NCBI GenBank assembly: GCA_963575745.1
Contig: CAUYUJ010002705.1
Coordinates: 35,001-70,000 of the forward strand
Direction of reading: 5' to 3'
Length of the DNA stretch: 35,000 nt
From: Prorocentrum cordatum
Taxonomy: Eukaryota > Sar > Dinophyceae > Prorocentrales > Prorocentraceae
Shown: positions 28,830-35,000 of the stretch, in pieces
How the letters are laid out: the number at the start of each line of letters is the position of its first letter
How positions within the stretch are numbered: position 1 is the stretch's first letter
Program-made: the position numbers and the translations under genes
Notes under the pieces: generated by a model
Database searches by the model: none
What the model was told of the DNA's origin: nothing
What the model saw: only the letters and a program-made list of their open reading frames with translations

Positions 28830-28981
28830 CGACAGCCCTGCTCTCTCTCAACAGAACTCGAAGCCACAACGGCTACAGCACAGCAAGCTCAGCAAACGTA
28901 AAGCAAGCGAAGAAAGAAGCGTGGATTGGAGGAATGGATGGGAGGAACGAGAAGGGGGGAAGCAGGGGCCATATCTCGAGC
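28830..28981 (-). repeat. 3' LTR of copia element
   Basis: Aligned with 34609-34758 at about 90% identity with one 2-bp indel. Shared words include CTCTCTCAACAGAACTC, TACAGCACAGCAAGCTCAGC, TGGATTGGAGGAATGGATGG and GGGGCCATATCTCGA. Its termini have lost the TG...CA form that the other LTR keeps. Confidence 0.88.
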
Positions 28982-29039
28982 CTCTTGCCGAGGTCTTCAC
29001 CTCAGCCGACAAGACACCCCCCTCGCTCACCGTCGGCAG

Positions 29040-29893
29040 CCTCCACTGCATCCGCCCGAAGCAGACGCTGCAGCTGGCCCGATCGATTAGCCGCCTCCTG
29101 CGGCCGCTCAGTCCGCGGCAGCCGTGGTCGCAGAATCCTAGCGTCTCTGGGCTGTCCGCGCGGCACAGCGTCGCCCGCTCTGCCGGCAAAACGGCGCAAC
29201 GGACCGAGCACGTCCCGCGCGTGACCATCCACCTCGCCCGATTGGCCAGCGCTGGGCAGTTCGGCGCCACGTGGACCATGGCCGCATGGTCGTCGAGGTG
29301 GCATGCCAGCTGCATTCGCGGGCGCCCTCCGCGAAACCGAGCACCGCCCCCAGGCCTCGATGACCCGCGCTCTCGCCGTCCGTCTGTGACCCGACCTCCC
29401 CGGTCACAGGCGGCGGCGGTACCGGCGTCGGCTCCGTCGCCTCCGCCGTCGCCGTCTCGACCGTCAGCCCCGCTGGCATCTCCGTAGACGAAGAACTCGA
29501 CGCAGTCGGTCCCGTCGGCGTCGTCGCATTCGTCGAGCACGCCCTGAAGTGCCCGCATAGGCAGCCGAACAGCAGCCCGATAAGGACGCAGCTCAGGGCC
29601 CAGGCGAACATGACCATCATGTGCGGCTCGAATCCTCCTCTGTCTTGGTCAGGTTGCGCTCTCGCGCCGCTCACCAGGATCATGAAAGTCGCCAGAAATC
29701 GCGCCGATCTCCCTGCGCTCAGCGCCGCGACCACCGCACTGCCGAACATGTCGACCGCCGCCAGGCCGAGCATGGACCGGCACTTCTCGAGCGCCGCCTT
29801 GCCGAGGAACTTCGCGCCGACGTCTCTCGATGCCCTTCACCTTCGCGATCTTGGTCTGGCCCGCGCCAACAAGCTGTTGGAACCAGAGCCACT
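29040..29893 (-). pseudogene. Post-RNase H extension: two hydrophobic segments and Cys-rich end
   Basis: Beyond RNase H, where a plain copia element would end, coding sequence continues. One frame gives FQQLVGAGQTKIAKVKGIE, the next GAKFLGKAALEKCRSMLGLA, then two hydrophobic segments: residues 10-39 of the frame starting at 29773 (GSAVVAALSAG, RFLATFMILVSGA) and residues 52-76 (MMVMFAWALSCVLIGLLFGC, 29546-29620). A Thr/Pro/Ser-rich linker follows and, after a frame change, a Cys-rich end (VHVAPNCPALANRARW, 29221-29280; SCSVCFG near 29080). I believe related dinoflagellate copia elements share such an extension; its role is unknown to me. It could be a membrane-tethered protein part or a captured host fragment. 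Confidence 0.55.
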
Positions 29894-30460
29894 TCATCTC
29901 AAAATGTCACAGGCGCCCGAGACCGCGTCGCGCGGCGATGGCGATGGCGGATGAGGCGTCGCGCTCGATCTCCATCGACGCGTCGAAAACATCTCCGCCG
30001 CCAACTCCACTGCGCCAAGGTACTCGACCTCGGGACTCGACTGGGCCAACACCGACTCCGCGCGAGCGCACGCGCTTGTGGCCACACCGCACCAGCGCAC
30101 GATCCCGCAGCAGGTCGACTTCCTGGTCTCGTGGCACCCTGCCAAGTCCGAGCCGGTGCAACCTCGGAGTCGCCTCCAGTCATTGGAAAGCCGGTGGGCC
30201 ATCGCCATGTCGCGGGCCCCGTTGAGGTAGCGGAGGAGGTGCTTCAGGCACTTCATGTCGGCCTTCCGCGGCTCGCTCAGCCGCCGACCAAGCTCCTTCA
30301 GCGGGTACATCACGCCCAGCCTCCTGGGGATGGCGTACTGGATTTTCCCACAACACCTCCGATACAGCGAGTGCTCCTCGCTCTTTAGCGGTTCCTCCGC
30401 GCCAGGCTCGGTCAGGTCTGGCCCGACGCCTGCCGCGCCCACAGGCCGGCAGTCAGGCAC
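29894..30460 (-). pseudogene. copia RNase H
   Basis: KIQYAIPRRLGVMYPLKELG and KADMKCLKHLLRYLNG (connection), then CTGSDLAGCHETRKSTCCGI with the catalytic Asp near 30146-30148, and SVLAQSSPEVEYLGAVELAA with the acidic pair. These are the usual copia RNase H signatures. The local frame is intact; it differs from that of RT by one. Confidence 0.82.
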
Positions 30461-31262
30461 CCCCGCGGCCTCGAGGATGCCCCACGTGCCCGGGCTTGCT
30501 ATTATCCACGATCACGTCGTCGAACCGCTGCAACGACGAACCGAGGTAGATCACGGGGTCCCCGCCCAGGACGAAGCGGCCCTCGATCACGAGGTGCTCC
30601 GCGAGCTTGTCGAAGCACTCGTCGAGAACACGCCGCGCTGGACCAGAGGCAAGAAGATCGCCCGTGTTGATCACGACCCTGATCCCCTTCTCGAGGCCAT
30701 GATATGCGGCGGGCTCCGCCGCGCACATCTCGAAGCCAAGGCCAACCACGATGCTCTCCAGATACTCCTGGGATCGAAGTGCTGCCTCTCTGAGCCCGTA
30801 GAGAGACTTCTTCAGCTCCCACGCGAATCCACGTCCCATGCCGCACTCAGGCGGCATCTCCACGTAGATATCCGCCCCGTCCTTCACGGGCGCGCGCATG
30901 AAGGCCGCGCTGAAGTCCGTCGTCGCGATCACGTGCTTGAGCAGCAGCGCCGCCGCCATCAGCGCCCTCACGGCCCCCGCCCTCGAAGCGCAGGCGAAGA
31001 AGTCGCCTGCCTTCGCGTCCTTGAACTGCCCCGCGACGAACCTGCTCCACACGCCGTCGCCCTCCTCGCGGTGGCACCACCTCGTGCCCCACGCCTTCTT
31101 GCCGCACGGGCGCAGCACGGGGCCCCCGACGCCGAGGGACTCCATGGACTTCGCCTCCCTCTTGATCCCCTCGTGGACCTGGTTCGGGTCGAAGTGCTCG
31201 CCGTCATCGTCGTCGTAGTAGGCCCCCCCCAGCAGCTCGAAGTTCGGGTCGAGCTCGCAGGG
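30453..31262 (-). pseudogene. copia reverse transcriptase (broken)
   Basis: After an acidic linker in another frame (31263-31729), the RT reads EHFDPNQVHEGIKREAKSME, then KKAWGTRWCHREEGDGVWSR, motif A ATTDFSAAFMRAPV with Asp at 30915-30917, DIYVEMPPE, and KKSLYGLREAALRSQEYLES, a copia hallmark. The catalytic box is VINTGDLLASGP: the first of the two expected Asp is Gly (30660-30662). The frame ends near 30453, and homology continues in another frame into RNase H. Confidence 0.82.
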
Positions 31263-31729
31263 GCGTGGAGCTCGGTGCCACCAGGGTGGCCCAGCTCCGT
31301 CACGTTGGCGATCGTCACCGCGCCGATATTCCTCTCCTTGGGCGGCGCCTCGCCTTCTGCAGGCGCGCCGCTGTCGTCGCTGGATCTCTTGCCAGCCGAG
31401 CTCTGTGGCTCCTCGCTCCCCGCCGTCCTCTCGGGTTCAGGCGCGGGCTCGGCGTCCTCCGCAGCGGCCCGCTTGCCGAGCGGTGCGTCGGGAGGCGCCC
31501 CCCTCCTTTCCAGGCACCAGTTGGAACGCCGGCATGATATCCCGACGCACCCACTGCACCCCGGCGTGAACTCCGCCGACATCGGGTTCGGCAGCACTCG
31601 CGCAGGTGGTCTTCCCCTCGGCCTCCTCTCCACGGGCTGGGGGTCGTCGTCCCCGACGTCGCCCATGTTGGCGTCGACGGTCGTCTCGGGCGTCTTGGCC
31701 TTCCCCTCCTGCGGCCTCGCAGCCGCCAC
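31263..31729 (-). pseudogene. Acidic linker between integrase and RT
   Basis: An open frame rich in Pro, Glu and Ala (KRAAAEDAEPAPEPERTAG and SEEPQSSAGKRSSDDSGA), with a short CSGCVGISC cluster. Such low-complexity linkers are usual between copia integrase and RT. It is one frame off from the parts on either side. Confidence 0.6.
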
Positions 31730-31730
31730 C

Positions 31731-33400
31731 TCAGAGCCAGGCAGGCTCGGGCGACCCGGGGCTGGCTGCCCCTCCCGGCTGCCCGCTGCCGGCTGCCCCC
31801 TGCGCCGCTGCGCCCGCCTCGGGCCGTGGAAACCGAGCGGGCTGCGGCAGGTTGAGGTTCGGGGCCTCCCCGCCCACCACGGGCGCCGACGCGTTGGCCG
31901 CCTTCAGGCCCGATGGGGCGCCTCGCGTGGCCAGGGACAGCTGCTTGTCGTAGCGCTCGCTCTCCACGAGCCTCCGCACGGACCTCGCCATGATGATGCC
32001 CTGGCGCGCACCGCAAATGCGGGCGTCGTCCTCCAGCGACCTCCCCAGGTAGATCCCGCAGCCCCATGCGGTCTCGAACCTCGCCGCGACGGGCCGGGGC
32101 TGCCCCCGCATCATTGTCTCGCCAAGAGGAACGACCTTCTTATCGTGGCGATTCTCGTTCTGGCGCTCGAACGACGTCTTGTAGCCCGAGCGGCGGACCA
32201 GAAACCGATCGCGCGTCCACGACGCGCGGCGCACGATCCATGCCATGATCGGGTGCCTCAGCTCAATCACGATCCCGCACTTGTCCCCGATGGCTCTCCT
32301 CCAGGTCCTCGTCATCCCTTCGATGAACGCGTGGAACCCCCCCACGACGCCGCCGCTGCCCTTGCTCGTCTTCGGGGCAGTTCTGAACGACGCCTTTTTG
32401 CCGACACCCCGAGAAACCTTGATCGCCACATCCTTGGCCGCGTTCTCGGGGTCGCACTGCACGGTCACCTTCTCGTGCCCCAGCTTCTCCACGTAGCGCC
32501 TGAGGCACTTGACCACAAACATGTCTCGACTGCCCTTCGCCACACACCAAACTGAAGCCGTAGCGTGGTATACGTTGTCTATCGGCTTCTTGACTGGGTG
32601 CACCCTCTCGCAACGACGCGCCTGGCCGAACATGCAACCGATCTGGACCACAGGCGCGCCTTCTACCTCCGCGAGCCTCTCGCGTCGATCGTCTAACCCT
32701 CGACCTGCCACGCAGTCCGCGAACCGCGCAGCGCATGGGCAATGGGTGGCCTCGTGGGCCTCTCTCTCCGCCTTCGCGGGTTCCCTCGGCACCGTCACCG
32801 CCGTAGCCTCCATCCTCACAGCCAGCTCGATGGGCTGGTCGACCTCCTGAGCCAGGAACGGGGTCGCGTCGTCCGTGGCCGCGCTCTTGGCGACCAGACC
32901 GCGCGCTCCGCGCTTCGCCCCCGCGCAGGCCATGACGGTCGCGCGCAAGAAGAACAGCCCGAACGCCTCAATCAGCCCAAGCCGTTTGCGACCGCTCTTC
33001 GAATCCCTCGCGATCGAAGCCGAGCCCCTCGCACTGGATGGCGGGAGCTCCACTCCAGCGCCTGCAATGTTGATACTGGTCACGCTCAGGGTCGGCCTCA
33101 TCACGTCTGCCACGTGGAATTTCACATTAATTTCGTCGTCGGACTCCGTCTTCGGGTTCACCTGCTTGTCGCCGCAGCGCCTGATCTTCGCCCCATTCGC
33201 GACCTTCATCTCCAGCTTCGCGCCCTGGATGTCGGGTAGTCTGGGGAGTCCTTCGGACCGCGCACCGACCGATTCGCGCCTGCGTCGACCATCACGTCGA
33301 CCACCTGTCCCACGCGCGTGCCCTTCGAGCCGTCGCACGTGCCGACCGCGAAGATCCAGGCCGACTCGTCGTCGCACACCTGGCACTCAACCGATGCGGC
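31731..33400 (-). pseudogene. copia protease and integrase (broken)
   Basis: Protease: VVDVMVDAGANRSVRGP with Asp in D-A-G-A (33275-33289), where most retroelement proteases have D-S/T-G-A. After a frame change near 33245 the frame stays open for 1.5 kb: GAKLEMKVANGAKIRRCGDK, then integrase with an H-x3-H...C zinc region (EAHEATHCPCAARFADC, about 32710-32760). Of the D-D-E triad, the first position is Gly (32637-32639), the second is Asp (QCDPENAAKD, about 32453) and the third is Gly (about 32340), so it cannot integrate. The downstream FLVRRSGYKTSFERQNEN and VRRLVESERYDKQLS segments match copia integrase ends. Confidence 0.8.
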
Positions 33401-34550
33401 CGTGCCACAGTAGTGGTGGTCTCCTTGCTGGGCTGCGCTGGAGCGGGCTCGCCCTGGCCCTGGCCCTGCTGGCCACCCCAGCCCTTGCCCCTGTCGTCGG
33501 TGTTCCAGCCCTCGTTCCAGCTGCCCCAGTCGCCCGTGTCCACCTCGTTGGTCTTGGGGCGGCAATCCTTCTGTTTGTGGCCCGACTTACCGCGTCGACC
33601 ACAGTGCCCCTGGAACTTCGGCTTGCCGTCATCCTTGCCGCCCTCGTCGCCTCTGTCCTTGCCCTGGCCTTTCGAGTCCTTACCATTGCCATTTGAGTCT
33701 CTACCCTTGCCGCCTTTCCTGTCGGCGCACTTGCAAGGCCGTCGGTCCCACTTGCCGCTTGTTTGGGCCCAGCCGACGCCCATCGGCGCGGGCCCTCCAG
33801 GCATGGACTGCTTCGTCGGCAGGTAGTCTGACGTGACCTTCTTGATCGTGTTCCACTCGATGTCTTCCTTCGGGATCGACAAGAGGGCGCGATGCTTCAA
33901 CGCCGAGCTCGCGTGATCAGCACCGCAGAGCGAATGTTGTCGCTGAGGGTCTACTTGGCCAACTTCTCGCACTCCTCGATCAGGTTCTCGAACTTCGCGA
34001 GGTTGTCCAGGAACTCCGACTCGCCGCCGAAACCGAACTCCAACGCCTTCATCAGCCGCGAGAGGATGCTACCCACGTTCTGCGGGTCGCACTGGTAGCG
34101 CAGCCTCCTGTACGCCTCGGAGCCGCCCTGGTTGCCGACCTTTCTGACGATGCCAAGTGGCGCGCCCTCCGTGTACATCGCGAGCATGAAGTACAGGCTG
34201 TGTACCATCTGCCGCCACTCGTCGTCGTAGTTGCCGTAGTTTAGCACGTTCTGACTTTACTTCACCTGAGTCACGCCTTCCAGCGCCTTCCTGCTCCGGT
34301 TGCCGATGAAGGCGTTGAACTTGAAGCTCCAATCGAAATAGTCGGGCTTCTTCACGTTGGCGAAGGACGGCGGCTTGCCCTTGCCGCCAATCAAAGCATC
34401 CATGATCTGGTCCCGGCGCTGCCCGGTGGCCGCGACCGTCTCCGCCGCCGCTGTTGCCGTCGACGAAGCCTCCTGGAGCTGGCCAATCGTCGCATCCTGA
34501 TTCTCGATCAGCGTGAGAAGCCCCCCGATCTCCCGCTTGGCCTCCAGCAC
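33400..34550 (-). pseudogene. copia gag with zinc knuckle (broken)
   Basis: Capsid/nucleocapsid precursor. The frame from about 34550 encodes KREIGGLLTLIENQDATIGQ and KKPDYFDWSFKFNAFIGNRS, is cut by TAA at 34257-34259, and resumes in the same frame with NYDDEWRQMVHSLYFMLAMY and LSRLMKALEFGFGGESEFLD to a TAG at 33951-33953. After a frame change it reads LKHRALLSIPKEDIEWNTIK and a Lys/Gly/Asp-rich stretch, then the knuckle GHCGRRGKSGHKQKDC (33562-33603). The second zinc Cys of C-x2-C-x4-H-x4-C is Arg here. The first codon is not a clear ATG, so the true start is lost or upstream. Confidence 0.75.
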
Positions 34551-34593
34551 CTCCTATGCTAAGGCCCCCACGCTCACTGCCGCGCCTCACCGC

Positions 34594-34605
34594 GCTCCGC
34601 TGCCA
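34594..34605 (-). other. Candidate primer-binding site
   Basis: On the minus strand TGGCAGCGGAGC begins three bases inside the 5' LTR. It matches 9 of 12 positions of the initiator-tRNA-Met site common in copia elements (TGGTATCAGAGC). Position and partial match support the element's orientation. Confidence 0.55.
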
Positions 34606-34608
34606 TCT

Positions 34609-34758
34609 TGACAGTCCTTTTCTCTCTCAACAGAACTCAAAGCCACAATGGTTACAGCACAGCAAGCTCAGCAAACGCAAAGCAAGCGAAGAAAGGGGCA
34701 TGGATTGGAGGAATGGATGGGAGAAACGAGAAGGAGGAACAGGGGCCATATCTCGACA
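34609..34758 (-). repeat. 5' LTR of copia element
   Basis: 150 bp, beginning TGACAGTCC and ending TCTCGACA on the + strand, so each strand starts TG and ends CA as usual for LTRs. The element is transcribed leftwards from here. No promoter motif can be defended. Confidence 0.88.
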
Positions 34759-34764
34759 GTCTTC

Positions 34765-34906
34765 GCATTATTATTGCACTTATGGCTACTACTCTTCTTA
34801 ATCTTATACTATTTGTATTATTCGTAATATTTTCTCATCCGGAATCGTATGAGTATTATTATTGGTATTCCTCTTCTATCTCTGATTATCATGATTAATA
34901 TGATTC
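34765..34906 (+). repeat. AT-rich TTA/ATT tract (right half)
   Basis: CATTATTATTGC, CTTCTTAATCTTATAC, TATTATTCGTAATATT and similar, the continuation of 28591-28829 across the copia insertion. Confidence 0.8.
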
Positions 34907-35000
34907 CTCATCCTCCTCCTCCTCCTCCTCTTCCTCCTTCTCCTCCTCCCCCTCCCCCTGCCCCTCCCCCTCCTCCTCCTCCTCCTCCTCCTCCTCCTCC
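34907..35000 (+). repeat. TCC tract, runs off the window
   Basis: CTCCTCCTCC repeats with CCCCTCCCCC variants to the last base. Right outer shell of the copia insertion site. Confidence 0.9.

Larger units (their letters stand above)
28830..34758 (-). mobile_element. Ty1/copia LTR retrotransposon (decayed)
   Basis: Bounded by ~150-bp direct repeats. On the minus strand the order is LTR, primer-binding site, gag with zinc knuckle, aspartic protease, integrase, RT, RNase H, a transmembrane/Cys-rich end, LTR: the integrase-before-RT order of copia. Frames change at least seven times and several catalytic residues are altered, so the copy is non-autonomous. It lies in an ATT tract with no clear target duplication. 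LTR identity of about 90% suggests an old insertion, if both LTRs were identical at insertion. Confidence 0.88.

Noticed and set aside
29610-29640. tRNA-like B box (GGCTCGAATCC)
   Set aside because: It lies inside the copia extension, with no A box or cloverleaf around it.

Overview
The window looks like nuclear DNA of a dinoflagellate; the species cannot be told. The grounds are long trinucleotide and dinucleotide tracts, a very GC-rich stretch (about 22-28.3 kb), and several decayed retroelements of kinds I recognise as common in dinoflagellate genomes: a Ty1/copia element, LINE pieces with APE-type endonuclease, reverse transcriptase (RT), RNase H and a RanBP2-type finger ORF1, and an RT/RNase H/tyrosine-recombinase family. 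The family links rest on recognised motifs, not on a database search. I see no intact host gene, RNA gene, CRISPR array or spliced-leader-like sequence. Almost every long open frame is a product of simple repeats or of GC-rich DNA.

Layout. 1-4.8 kb: a composite satellite in which a block of three 73-bp units, an array of 82-83-bp units, a conserved ~130-bp tail and a GGA tract recur in fixed order. 4.8-9.7 kb: a small foldback sequence, a LINE 3' end on the + strand (5506-5952) and, facing it, a decayed LINE on the - strand (9681 to ~6385). 9.7-13.3 kb: nested TCC, ATT, CAT and CAA tracts around a 0.7-kb island with 41-bp repeats. 13.3-14.76 kb: inverted copies of the composite satellite. 14.8-19.1 kb: a dispersed ~195-bp repeat at both ends, and between them TCC-CAT tracts split by a 1.6-kb unit with perfect 17-bp terminal inverted repeats that holds a 42-bp repeat and a two-finger Cys-rich reading frame. 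19.1-21.9 kb: a LINE-type ORF1 remnant, a 300-bp CT tract and an RNase H remnant. 22-28.1 kb, - strand: two head-to-tail remnants of one element family, the upstream one keeping an N-terminal motif and a tyrosine-recombinase-like part, the downstream one keeping the same N-terminal motif plus RT and RNase H. 28.3-35 kb: a complete but broken Ty1/copia element on the - strand with 150-bp LTRs, inside an ATT tract that is itself inside TCC tracts.

The window therefore reads as an intergenic landing ground: expanding microsatellites, insertions into their middles, and retroelements that have lost frame and catalytic residues. The points most worth a second look are the DIRS-like element order implied at 22-28 kb, the 1.6-kb inverted-repeat unit inside a CAT tract, the concentric arrangement of simple tracts around insertions, and the composite satellite with its strictly kept 73-bp and 82-83-bp periods.
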